Assembly (NCBI GenBank): GCA_019115145.1
Contig: DXED01000037.1
Span: 1-33,987, forward strand
Origin: Claveliimonas intestinigallinarum
GTDB taxonomy: Bacteria > Bacillota > Clostridia > Lachnospirales > Lachnospiraceae
Direction: 5' to 3'
DNA: 33,987 nt
Below, in pieces: positions 15,008-22,315 of the stretch. A program made the translations under genes and the position numbers. Within the stretch, counting starts at the first letter, position 1, and every line of letters begins with the position of its first letter. The notes beneath the pieces are model-generated. The model was not told the origin of the DNA. It did not search any database and saw nothing but the letters and a program-made list of their open reading frames with translations.

Positions 15008-16396
15008 ATGCAGAATACAGCACAGAATTCCAGCGATTTCAGCAAGGGAAGCGTAGCCGGAAATATTTTGAGGCTCGCTGTCCCCATGACCTGCGCACAG
15101 CTCATCAACGTCTTATATAATGTGGTGGACCGGATCTACATCGGTCACATTCCCCACACCTCCACCCAGGCCCTGACCGGGATCGGCCTCACTCTTCCCG
15201 TCATCACTATCATCACTGCCTTTGCCAACCTGTTCGGCACCGGCGGCGCCCCTCTCTTCTCCATTGCCAGGGGAGGAGGCGAGACAGAAAAGGCAAAAAA
15301 GATCATGGCAAATTCCTTTACCATGCTCCTTGTAAGCGGTGCGATCCTTGCCGTCCTGTGCTACATTTTCCGCCGCCCGCTGATGTATCTTTTCGGCGCC
15401 AGCGATGTAACCTATCCCTATGCAGACGCCTACCTCACTATTTACCTGTGCGGCACGCTCTTTGTGATGGTGAGCCTTGGCATGAACAACTTTATCAACG
15501 CCCAGGGCTTCGGCGTCACAGGTATGCTCTCTGTATCCATTGGAGCTGTGCTGAACCTGGTTCTGGATCCCCTGTTTATCTTTGTGTTCGGCATGGGCGT
15601 CCAGGGAGCCGCGCTGGCCACCATCATCTCCCAGTTCGTGTCCGCTGTGTGGGTCTTCCATTTCCTCACCGGGAAAAAGGCGGTCATCACTCTGTCCCGC
15701 GCTTACATGAAACCGGAGCTTCCAATCATAAAAAAAATCACCGGACTGGGACTGTCCGGCTTTATCATGTCCGTCACGAACGGATCTGTGCAGATCATGT
15801 GCAACGCCACCCTGCAGCACTACGGCGGCGACCTGTACGTGGGCATCATGACGGTCATTAACTCCGTGCGGGAGATCATCACCATGCCTGCCAACGGGCT
15901 GACAAACGGCGCCCAGCCTGTCATGAGCTACAATTACGGCGCCGGGGAATACAGAAGGGTGAAATCAGCGATCAAATTCACCTCCTGGGCGTGTATCGTA
16001 TTTTCCTTCTTCGCCTGGGCCCTTTTGTTCTTCTTCCCACACTTTTTCATCCACCTCTTCAACAGCGATCCGGAGCTGATCGAGAAGGGCGTGCCCGCCA
16101 TGCGCATCTACTTTGCGGGCATCTTCATGATGTCCCTGCAGTTTGCCGGCCAATCCACAGCCGTGGCCCTGGGCCGCTCCAAGCAGGCGGTCTTCTTCTC
16201 CCTGTTCCGGAAGGTGATCATCGTGATCCCGCTGACCCTGATCCTGCCCGCTGTGGGCGGACTTGGCACAGACGGCGTGTTCCTGGCCGAGCCCATCTCC
16301 AACTTTGTGGGCGGCACGGCCTGCTTCGTCACCATGCTGCTGACTGTGTGGCCTCTGCTTAGCAGGAAGGAAAAAGAAACTGCAAAACAAGATTAA
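15008..16396 (+). CDS. MATE family efflux transporter (between spmA and spmB)
   Basis: The 462-residue membrane protein has the twelve-helix layout of MATE exporters: two similar halves, 'RLAVPMTCAQLINVLYNVVDRIYIG' near the start and 'GLGLSGFIMSVTNGSVQIM' opening the second half. 'MNNFINAQGFGVTGMLSV' and 'PANGLTNGAQPVMSYNYGAG' are typical of the MepA/DinF-like group. These proteins expel drugs or metabolites using Na+ or H+ gradients; the substrate cannot be predicted. AAGGTGA lies before the ATG. It has a strong promoter with a candidate operator and its own terminator, and stands as a single-gene unit inserted between spmA and spmB on the opposite strand. Confidence 0.93.
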   Translation: MQNTAQNSSDFSKGSVAGNILRLAVPMTCAQLINVLYNVVDRIYIGHIPHTSTQALTGIGLTLPVITIITAFANLFGTGGAPLFSIARGGGETEKAKKIMANSFTMLLVSGAILAVLCYIFRRPLMYLFGASDVTYPYADAYLTIYLCGTLFVMVSLGMNNFINAQGFGVTGMLSVSIGAVLNLVLDPLFIFVFGMGVQGAALATIISQFVSAVWVFHFLTGKKAVITLSRAYMKPELPIIKKITGLGLSGFIMSVTNGSVQIMCNATLQHYGGDLYVGIMTVINSVREIITMPANGLTNGAQPVMSYNYGAGEYRRVKSAIKFTSWACIVFSFFAWALLFFFPHFFIHLFNSDPELIEKGVPAMRIYFAGIFMMSLQFAGQSTAVALGRSKQAVFFSLFRKVIIVIPLTLILPAVGGLGTDGVFLAEPISNFVGGTACFVTMLLTVWPLLSRKEKETAKQD

Positions 16397-16402
16397 ATAG
16401 CT

Positions 16403-16426
16403 GGAGGGCGTCAGGCCCTCCTTTTT
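16403..16426 (+). terminator. Terminator of the first MATE gene, overlapping the end of spmA
   Basis: GGAGGGC (16403-16409) pairs with GCCCTCC (16415-16421), followed by TTTTT. The 3' arm and T run are also the last codons of spmA on the other strand. Confidence 0.88.
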
Positions 16427-17028
16427 CTCTCCATCACCCTGCAAAACAGGATCGCCGCCCCTGTGCTCACCGATGTGGCCAGGATCCCGGCCCCCACGAT
16501 AGCCGCCGGGTTCACGCTCCCGTACTGGCTGCGATAGGCGATCACGTTCACCGGGATAAGCTGGAGCGAAGAGATATTTATGATAAGGAAGGTGCACATC
16601 TCATTGCTGGCGATCCCCCGCTTCCTTGCCGGCCCTGCCGCCCGGCCTGCTCTTCTGTCCTCCTCCAGCTTTCCCAGCTCCTCCATGGCCCTAAGCCCTG
16701 CCGGCGTGGCCGCCCAGCCAAGCCCCAGCACATTGGCGATGAAATTCGTGGCAATGTGTTCTCTCGCCGGATGCCCCACCGGCAGTCCCGGGAAAAGGAA
16801 TTTAAGCACCGGCGCCATCCGCCCTGTCAGCGCCCGGATCAGCCCGCCCCTCTGGGCAATCTCCATGAGCCCTGTCCAGAAGGCCATCACCCCCGCCATG
16901 GTGATGCACAGAGTGATAGCCTCTTTGGAGGAGTCCAGCGCCGCGTTGGTCACCTCCACGATATGTCCCGTACACGCCGCATACACGATGCCGATAACGA
17001 TCATTCCAGCCCAGAGATAATTCAGCAT
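16411..17028 (-). CDS. spmA: Spore maturation protein A
   Basis: The 205-residue membrane protein matches SpmA: 'MLNYLWAGMIVIGIVYAACTG' at the N-terminus, 'MAFWTGLMEIAQRGGLIRAL', 'IATNFIANVLGLGWAATPAG' and 'LIINISSLQLIPVNVIAYRSQYG'. It works with SpmB in spore core dehydration. The frame is open well upstream, but ATG 17028 has AGGGAG six bases before it and begins with the conserved 'MLNYLW', so the upstream part is not coding. The last codons overlap the terminator of the convergent MATE gene. spmB, normally the next gene in the same operon, is 1.5 kb away. The gene lies after the terminator of the ATPase/AI-2E operon, so its promoter must be within 17029-17068. Confidence 0.94.
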   Translation of the reverse strand: MLNYLWAGMIVIGIVYAACTGHIVEVTNAALDSSKEAITLCITMAGVMAFWTGLMEIAQRGGLIRALTGRMAPVLKFLFPGLPVGHPAREHIATNFIANVLGLGWAATPAGLRAMEELGKLEEDRRAGRAAGPARKRGIASNEMCTFLIINISSLQLIPVNVIAYRSQYGSVNPAAIVGAGILATSVSTGAAILFCRVMERKRRA

Positions 17029-17068
17029 GTCTGTCTCCCTGTAAAATTTATCTTTTTTATATCCTATG

Positions 17069-17095
17069 AAAAAAACGAGCGGATATACCGCCCGT
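17069..17095 (-). terminator. Terminator of the ATPase / AI-2E-family operon
   Basis: On the minus strand ACGGGCGG pairs with CCGCTCGT (one G-T pair; 17088-17095 with 17075-17082) around a 5-base loop, followed by seven T. It separates the operon from spmA. Confidence 0.85.
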
Positions 17096-17108
17096 CTTTC
17101 CTGCAATG

Positions 17109-18287
17109 CTATTCTCTTTTCACTTCCGCCTCGATCTCCTCCGGCGTGATCTGCTGCTTCTTCAGCTTCAGATACACCACCTCTCGGAAGAGGGCGTAGA
17201 CCACAGAGACGATGGGGATGAAGATCAGCATACCCACAACCCCCATCAGACTGCCGCCCAGGCTGACTGCTGCCAGCACCCAGATGGAGGGCAGTCCCAC
17301 GGAATTGCCCACCACGTGGGGATATATGAAATTCCCCTCGATCTGCTGCAGCACCAGAAAGAGGACGATGAACCCGAGGGCCCTGACAGGATCCACCATG
17401 AAGATCAGAAACGCTCCGATGGCGCATCCGATGAAGGCCCCGAATATGGGGATCAGCGCTGTGAAGGCGATGACCACACCCACCAGCAGAGCGTAGGGCA
17501 TGTTGAAGATCGTCATGGCGACGACAAACATGGTCCCCAGGATGATGGCCTCCACGCACTGGCCTGTGAGAAAGCTGGAAAATGTGCTGTAGGTCAGCGA
17601 AAATACTTCCAGCGCCGCCTCCGCTCTTCCCCTTGGGATAAAGGCATAGAGTACCTTTCGCACCTGCACGTTCAGCTTCTCCTTCTGGAGAAGGATATAG
17701 CAGGCAAACACAAAGGCAATGAAAAATGTGGTGAGTCCGCTGATGATACTGCGGGCCACAGTGATGGTGGAGTCCAGCATGCTGCCGGCGCCGTTGCGGA
17801 AGAAGGACATCCCCACTTCCATGATCCGGTTCCAGTCAAAGTCCAGGTTTTCCAGCCACTGGCTGATCTGGTCGTTGTCCCGGAACATGTCCTCCCCCCA
17901 CTTCTGTACTCTCGGGATAAAGTCCTGAATGCTGTTGCCAAGGGTTCCCAGCGTGCTTCCAAGCTGAGGGATCAGCACCAGCATGACAAGGGCTACCACG
18001 CCAATGACAAGCAGGATCACGGCGATCATGCTGAAGGGGCGGGCCGCCTTTTTCAGAAATCTGCTTTTTTCCGTGACCTTTTTCGGAAACAGATGCCTCT
18101 GTAAGAAGTTCATGGGAACATTCAGCACAAAGGCAAAGGCGCCTCCCAGAATAAACGGAAATGTCACGCCAAAGATAAAGCGCAGCACTGAAAATACCAC
18201 GTCATATTTCCACAGGCACACCACAAGGAGTGCCGTGAAAATAATGAGTCCTCTTATCTTTTTAATGTTTTCCCTGCTTAAATCCAT
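17109..18287 (-). CDS. AI-2E/PerM family membrane transporter
   Basis: The 392-residue membrane protein belongs to the AI-2E/PerM (DUF20) family: paired N-terminal hydrophobic helices, a soluble middle segment ('LGNSIQDFIPRVQKWGEDMFR'), and C-terminal helices with 'GRAEAALEVFSLTYSTFSSF' and 'NMPYALLVGVVIAFTALIPIFGAFIG', the most conserved family signature. Members have been linked to export of signalling molecules or to Na+/H+ exchange, so the name alone does not fix the substrate. The ATG is one base after the ATPase stop, so the two genes form one operon under the Mn2+-type riboswitch. A role connected with metal or ion balance is possible but unproven. Confidence 0.9.
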   Translation of the reverse strand: MDLSRENIKKIRGLIIFTALLVVCLWKYDVVFSVLRFIFGVTFPFILGGAFAFVLNVPMNFLQRHLFPKKVTEKSRFLKKAARPFSMIAVILLVIGVVALVMLVLIPQLGSTLGTLGNSIQDFIPRVQKWGEDMFRDNDQISQWLENLDFDWNRIMEVGMSFFRNGAGSMLDSTITVARSIISGLTTFFIAFVFACYILLQKEKLNVQVRKVLYAFIPRGRAEAALEVFSLTYSTFSSFLTGQCVEAIILGTMFVVAMTIFNMPYALLVGVVIAFTALIPIFGAFIGCAIGAFLIFMVDPVRALGFIVLFLVLQQIEGNFIYPHVVGNSVGLPSIWVLAAVSLGGSLMGVVGMLIFIPIVSVVYALFREVVYLKLKKQQITPEEIEAEVKRE

Positions 18288-18288
18288 T

Positions 18289-20823
18289 TTATTTCCTCAA
18301 TTTCTTTAAGAGCTGGATGATCGGCAGGTTGAGAAGCGCAAGTCCGTACACGATCAGGAGATGTGCTCCATCCAGCGTCTGTACACTGAACAGGTTGTGA
18401 AGTCCGGGGATCATGAGAACGCCCGTGATCAGGAGAAGTCCAAGTACAAATGCGCCGATCAGGTAAATATTGTTGAAAAATCTGTTTGTAAATATGACAG
18501 GCTTGTTGGATTTACAGTTAAATCCATGTACCAGCCTGGATGTACAAAGTGTGCCGAAGGCCATCGTGCTTGCCAGGAGGCTGCCGCTCTCATTCAGACC
18601 GATCAGAAACGCGATGGTCGTCATGGCGCCGATGCACAGTCCCTCCGTTCCGATGCGGAGCAGATAGTCCTTTGTCAGAATAGACTCATTAATCGGCCTC
18701 GGCTTCTCTGACATGACATCCTTGGAGTGGGGCTCAAGTCCCAGGGCAATAGCCGGAAGGCTGTCGGTCAGAAGGTTGATGAACAGAAGGTGTACCGGTG
18801 CAAATGGAACCGGGAGCCCCACGATGGATGCAAAAAGCACGGTAAGGATAGCTCCAAAGTTTCCAGAGAGCAGGAACTGGATGGAAAATTTGATGTTCCT
18901 GTACAGGTTTCGTCCGTTCTCCACTGCTTTGACAATAGTAGCAAAGTTGTCGTCTGTCAGCACCATGGCCGCCGCGTCCTTGGAGACCTCGGTTCCCGTG
19001 ATACCCATGGCCACGCCGATATCCGCCTGCTTCAGAGCCGGCGCGTCGTTGACTCCGTCTCCTGTCATGGCAACGATGTTCCCTCTGTCCTGCCATGCCC
19101 GGACAATGCGGATCTTGTGCTCCGGTGACACCCGGGCATACACAGAAATCTTCGGAACAAACTCCTGCAGCTCCTCGTCTGTCATGTCCTCGATCACCGC
19201 GCCCTCGCAGGCCTCAGACTCATCCTTCAGGATGCCGATGCGCTTTGCGATGGCCGCCGCTGTCACCTTGTGGTCTCCTGTGATCATGATAGGCTTAATG
19301 CCGGCCTGGATACACTCCTCGACAGCCGCCTTGGACTCCTCCCTCGGCGGATCCATCATGGCCACAAGGCCAAGGAAGGTGAGGTCGTTCTCATCCTCAA
19401 GGGCGATATCTCTGTCTTCCTCTATCTCTTTATATGCAAATGCGAGCACCCGGAGACCGTCTCTGGAGAACTCCATGTTCTGCGCCTCGATCTGGGCCTT
19501 TCTCTCCTGTGTCATGGGCTCAACTGTCTCGCCGAGACGGATATGTGTCATCCTTGTGAGAAGAACATCCACGGCTCCCTTGACCACCATGGTGTGCTTT
19601 CCGTCAAGGATGTGCGCTGTGGACATGAGCTTCCTGTCGCTGTCAAAGGGGATCTCCGACTTTCTCTCATACAGATCCCGGACCTCCAGGGCCTCTCTTC
19701 CCAGCTTGCTTCCCAGGTTGATGAGGGCTGTCTCTGTGGGATCTCCGATCTCCTGTCCGTCTGTGTTTGTGGAGTCATTGCAGAGGATGCTGAAGTTCAG
19801 CAGTCTCTCCTGGTTGGGATCATTCAGATCGATCTGAGCCGCCGGAATTCTCTTTCCGTCCACATAGTAGTCCTCCACTGTCATCTTGTTCTGTGTCAAT
19901 GTACCTGTCTTATCGGAACAGACGATGGACACACTTCCCAGTCCCTCCACTGCCTGGAGCTTGCGGATGATGGCGTGCTCCTTGGCCATCTTCTGTGTAC
20001 CGAAGGAAAGCACGATGGTCACGATAGAGCTCAAAGCCTCCGGGATCGCTGCCACTGCAAGGGCAACCGCGAAGAGGAAGGCATCTCCCGGCTGGTCTCC
20101 TCTGAGGATGCTGATGCCGAACAGGATCGCGCAGAAAATGATGATCAGTATGGAGAGCTTCTTCCCGAAATCGTCCAGGTTTACCTGGAGGGGTGTTCTC
20201 TTCTCAGATGTATTTTTCAGAAGGCTGGCAATCTTGCCCACCTCAGTGCCCATACCGATGCCGGTAACCTCATAGGCCGCCCGCCCGTAGGTTACAAAGC
20301 TTCCTGAGAACACCCGGTTTGTCTGGTCGCCAAGAGCCGCTCCCTCAGGCACCTCGTCCAGGGATTTCTCAACTGATAAGCTCTCTCCTGTCAGCGCGCT
20401 CTCGTCCACCTTCAGGCTGGCACATTCCACCAGCTTTCCATCTGCCGGCACGCAGTCTCCTGCCTCCAGGATCACCCGGTCACCAATGGTGACCTCCCGG
20501 GACGGGATCTGTTTGAGCACGCCGTCTCGGATAACCTTTGCCTCCGGCGCTGACATCTGCTTTAAGCTGTCCAGGGACTGCTCTGCCTTTAAGGTCTGCA
20601 CTGTCCCCAGGATCGCATTCATGGTGATAACGACAAGGATAACGATGGCGCTCTCAAAATCTCCCAGAAATCCGGACACAATGGCCGCGATGATCAGTAT
20701 AATGACAAGGAAGTCTTTATACTGCTCCAGAAAGATCTGCAGCGTGCTCTTCTTCTTCCCTTCCACCAGCTCGTTAAAACCATATTTTTCCTGGTTTTGT
20801 CTGGCCTGTTCGCTTGTTAACAT
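18289..20823 (-). CDS. Cation-transporting P-type ATPase (Ca2+/Mn2+ exporter type)
   Basis: The 844-residue P-type ATPase has, in order, an N-terminal cation-ATPase domain, the actuator 'ALTGES' (145-148), M4 'AIPEALSSIVTI' (PEAL at 261-264), the phosphorylation site 'CSDKTGTLT' with Asp304, the hinge 'MTGDGVNDAPALKQADIGVAMG', and M6 'NLLTDSLPA' with a cation-binding Asp. This is the layout of PMR1/SERCA-like P2A pumps that move Ca2+ and often Mn2+ out of the cytoplasm. The leader riboswitch of the yybP-ykoY class, which senses Mn2+, favours Mn2+ export as the physiological job, as for Lactococcus YoaB. The ATG has GAGGAG eight bases upstream. The AI-2E-family gene follows in the same operon. 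Confidence 0.94.
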   Translation of the reverse strand: MLTSEQARQNQEKYGFNELVEGKKKSTLQIFLEQYKDFLVIILIIAAIVSGFLGDFESAIVILVVITMNAILGTVQTLKAEQSLDSLKQMSAPEAKVIRDGVLKQIPSREVTIGDRVILEAGDCVPADGKLVECASLKVDESALTGESLSVEKSLDEVPEGAALGDQTNRVFSGSFVTYGRAAYEVTGIGMGTEVGKIASLLKNTSEKRTPLQVNLDDFGKKLSILIIIFCAILFGISILRGDQPGDAFLFAVALAVAAIPEALSSIVTIVLSFGTQKMAKEHAIIRKLQAVEGLGSVSIVCSDKTGTLTQNKMTVEDYYVDGKRIPAAQIDLNDPNQERLLNFSILCNDSTNTDGQEIGDPTETALINLGSKLGREALEVRDLYERKSEIPFDSDRKLMSTAHILDGKHTMVVKGAVDVLLTRMTHIRLGETVEPMTQERKAQIEAQNMEFSRDGLRVLAFAYKEIEEDRDIALEDENDLTFLGLVAMMDPPREESKAAVEECIQAGIKPIMITGDHKVTAAAIAKRIGILKDESEACEGAVIEDMTDEELQEFVPKISVYARVSPEHKIRIVRAWQDRGNIVAMTGDGVNDAPALKQADIGVAMGITGTEVSKDAAAMVLTDDNFATIVKAVENGRNLYRNIKFSIQFLLSGNFGAILTVLFASIVGLPVPFAPVHLLFINLLTDSLPAIALGLEPHSKDVMSEKPRPINESILTKDYLLRIGTEGLCIGAMTTIAFLIGLNESGSLLASTMAFGTLCTSRLVHGFNCKSNKPVIFTNRFFNNIYLIGAFVLGLLLITGVLMIPGLHNLFSVQTLDGAHLLIVYGLALLNLPIIQLLKKLRK

Positions 20824-20903
20824 AGCATTTCTCCTCTCTTCATTTGCATTTCTGTCTGCAGTAAAAGGTATTTATATGATATTTATATAAAAGGAAGCGA
20901 AAT

Positions 20904-20951
20904 AAAAAAGAGACTTTTATTGCATACGATCTGTTATGCAATAAAAGTCTC
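20904..20951 (-). terminator. Riboswitch expression-platform terminator
   Basis: A perfect 17-bp stem (20910-20926 with 20935-20951) with an 8-base loop is followed by six T on the minus strand. Its first arm includes the closing arm of riboswitch P1, so the two folds exclude each other. Confidence 0.92.
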
Positions 20952-21051
20952 ACTGTTTCATTACGATACGGATGAGTGTTCATCGTATTGACGTTATCGC
21001 AAACATGCGGCCACCCCCGGCCTGCATGCCAGTTACTCCCTTTTATTTACA
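20904..21051 (-). ncRNA. yybP-ykoY family (Mn2+) riboswitch upstream of the P-type ATPase
   Basis: The transcribed leader has the main elements of this riboswitch. The P1 arms are ATAAAAG (complement of 21040-21046) and CTTTTAT (complement of 20941-20947). The L1 stretch GGGAGTA follows P1 directly. A GC-rich CATGC/GCATG helix holds an inner GGCC/GGCC hairpin. The L3 motif CGTCAATACG lies at the complement of 20984-20993, and GTGAGACTTTT closes P1. The 3' arm of P1 is also the first arm of a strong terminator, so ligand binding would prevent termination. This class is known to bind Mn2+ and to switch on Mn2+ exporters. Confidence 0.86.
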
Positions 21052-21057
21052 AAAACA

Positions 21058-21086
21058 AATATAAACGATATTTTCCCTTGTGTCAA
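21058..21086 (-). promoter_or_regulatory. Promoter of the riboswitch / ATPase operon
   Basis: Consensus TTGACA (complement of 21081-21086) is 17 bases from TATATT (complement of 21058-21063). The predicted start near 21051 is just before the aptamer. Confidence 0.88.
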
Positions 21087-21133
21087 CCATTATTTTTTCC
21101 AGAAAATGTATCCGCTATACGAAAACGCGCCCC

Positions 21134-21187
21134 GAAAAGAGAGGCGGACACACATCCGGGGATCGCTCCCTGGAGGCATGTCCGCCT
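21134..21187 (-). terminator. Terminator of the catabolic operon, after the KdgT-type permease gene
   Basis: AGGCGGACA/TGTCCGCCT (21042 is not involved; arms at 21142-21150 and 21179-21187) form a perfect 9-bp outer stem. An inner GGGA/TCCC hairpin lies within it, and CTCTTTTC follows on the minus strand. It lies about 37 bases after the permease stop. Confidence 0.75.
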
Positions 21188-21223
21188 GTTTACTTCTTCA
21201 TATTTATATATTATGTACTCTGT

Positions 21224-22282
21224 CTACATCTCAGCAGGTGCCGGCACGCTGGGGTCAACCTTGTAGCGCGCCCATCCCTCCGGTGAGTAGATGCCAAGCT
21301 GCTTCTTCTGCATCAGCTTGTCAAAGAACGCTGTGATGAACGGGCAGAGGAACAGGGTGACAACAGATGCTGTGGCGCACTGTGCTGTGGCCATGTCCAC
21401 GTACTGAGCCATGGACGGATCCGCCTCGCCTACTGCCGCAGGTGTCATGGCAGAGTTCAGGGCTGTCGTACCGATGGCAGCTCCCATGGCGTTTCTCTCC
21501 TTCTTCGGAAGAAGAATGTTGTTTGTGAAGAAGAAGATCACTGCTGTTGCCGCGGATACAAGGCCAAGGATGATACCGGCCGCTCCGGCGGTCACGATGG
21601 TGTTAATATCTGTCTGCGCTCCGATGGGGATCGTCATGAAGAAGGTGACGATCGGCTGTGCTGTCGCACAGGCCTTTCTGAAGCCTGCGTCCAGGTTGCC
21701 CCAGATGAAACCGATGAGCAGCGGAACAAGCACTGCGACAAAGGAATTAAAGGGGATGGATGCAAGTCCTGTCGCGCCCAGGGCTACCAGGGTGAAGAAC
21801 GGCCCATCATTCAGGGACAGGATCGAGATGGCTCCTGTGTCCGTCGCGTTACCGAACTGAGAGGACAGGGAGATGTACAGGGATCCGTTTGAGTTCGTGA
21901 TGGTCGCGATCCACACGAAGGGGGCGATCCCAAGGAATCCTTCCGGGCCGCAGATGGCACTCACCAGCATACCGATGACCACGCCGAGAAGGAATTTGGT
22001 GGCTGTCAGTGTCACGCCCTTGTAGAGAGGCATACCAACCTGCTTTACATTGATGGCAGATCCGCAGACAATCAGGAAAAATCCCATCATACAGGAATTC
22101 CCTTCATAGAACAGGGCTGTCACATAGCCGCCGATCTCAAATACCTGGGGACAGAACGTGGCCAGCAGTACGGCGATCAGCAGAGGTACAATGATCAGTC
22201 CTCCGGGCAGGTTCTTCATCTTGTTCAGCAGATCCAGATCCTTTGGCCTGTTCTCCTGAACAGCGTTGTTATTTTCTTTCAT
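21224..22282 (-). CDS. 2-keto-3-deoxygluconate permease family transporter
   Basis: The 352-residue protein has about ten hydrophobic segments and the KdgT family pattern: 'MKNLPGGLIIVPLLIAVLLATFCPQ', 'GNSCMMGFFLIVCGSAINVKQVG', 'TNSNGSLYISLSSQFG', 'LNDGPFFTLVALGATGLA' and 'TTALNSAMTPAAVGEADPSMAQYVD'. Known KdgT proteins import 2-keto-3-deoxygluconate with protons, but the family also covers other sugar acids. No KDG kinase or KDPG aldolase of the usual families is encoded in this operon, so the substrate may be different. It is the last gene of the six-gene operon, 33 bases after pgi, with AGGAGGAG before the ATG, and it is followed by a terminator. Confidence 0.88.
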   Translation of the reverse strand: MKENNNAVQENRPKDLDLLNKMKNLPGGLIIVPLLIAVLLATFCPQVFEIGGYVTALFYEGNSCMMGFFLIVCGSAINVKQVGMPLYKGVTLTATKFLLGVVIGMLVSAICGPEGFLGIAPFVWIATITNSNGSLYISLSSQFGNATDTGAISILSLNDGPFFTLVALGATGLASIPFNSFVAVLVPLLIGFIWGNLDAGFRKACATAQPIVTFFMTIPIGAQTDINTIVTAGAAGIILGLVSAATAVIFFFTNNILLPKKERNAMGAAIGTTALNSAMTPAAVGEADPSMAQYVDMATAQCATASVVTLFLCPFITAFFDKLMQKKQLGIYSPEGWARYKVDPSVPAPAEM

Positions 22283-22315
22283 TTTCTCTCCTCCTTTAAA
22301 ACAAATAATTCCAGA

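Noticed and set aside
17029..17068. A sporulation sigma-E promoter before spmA (CATAGGAT-like -10)
   Set aside because: Expected from biology, but the -35 match and spacing could not be supported by eye.
17029..17559. Long upstream extension of the spmA frame overlapping the AI-2E-family gene
   Set aside because: It crosses the ATPase-operon terminator and lies in another frame of a real gene; SpmA begins at the conserved 'MLNYLW' at 17028.
17106..18104. Rightward open frame opposite the AI-2E-family gene
   Set aside because: His/Asp/Gln-rich translation typical of an antisense shadow, with no ribosome site.
21224..22282. Assigning the catabolic operon to 2-keto-3-deoxygluconate from the permease family name
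   Set aside because: The operon has no recognisable KDG kinase or KDPG aldolase, and the permease family carries other substrates.
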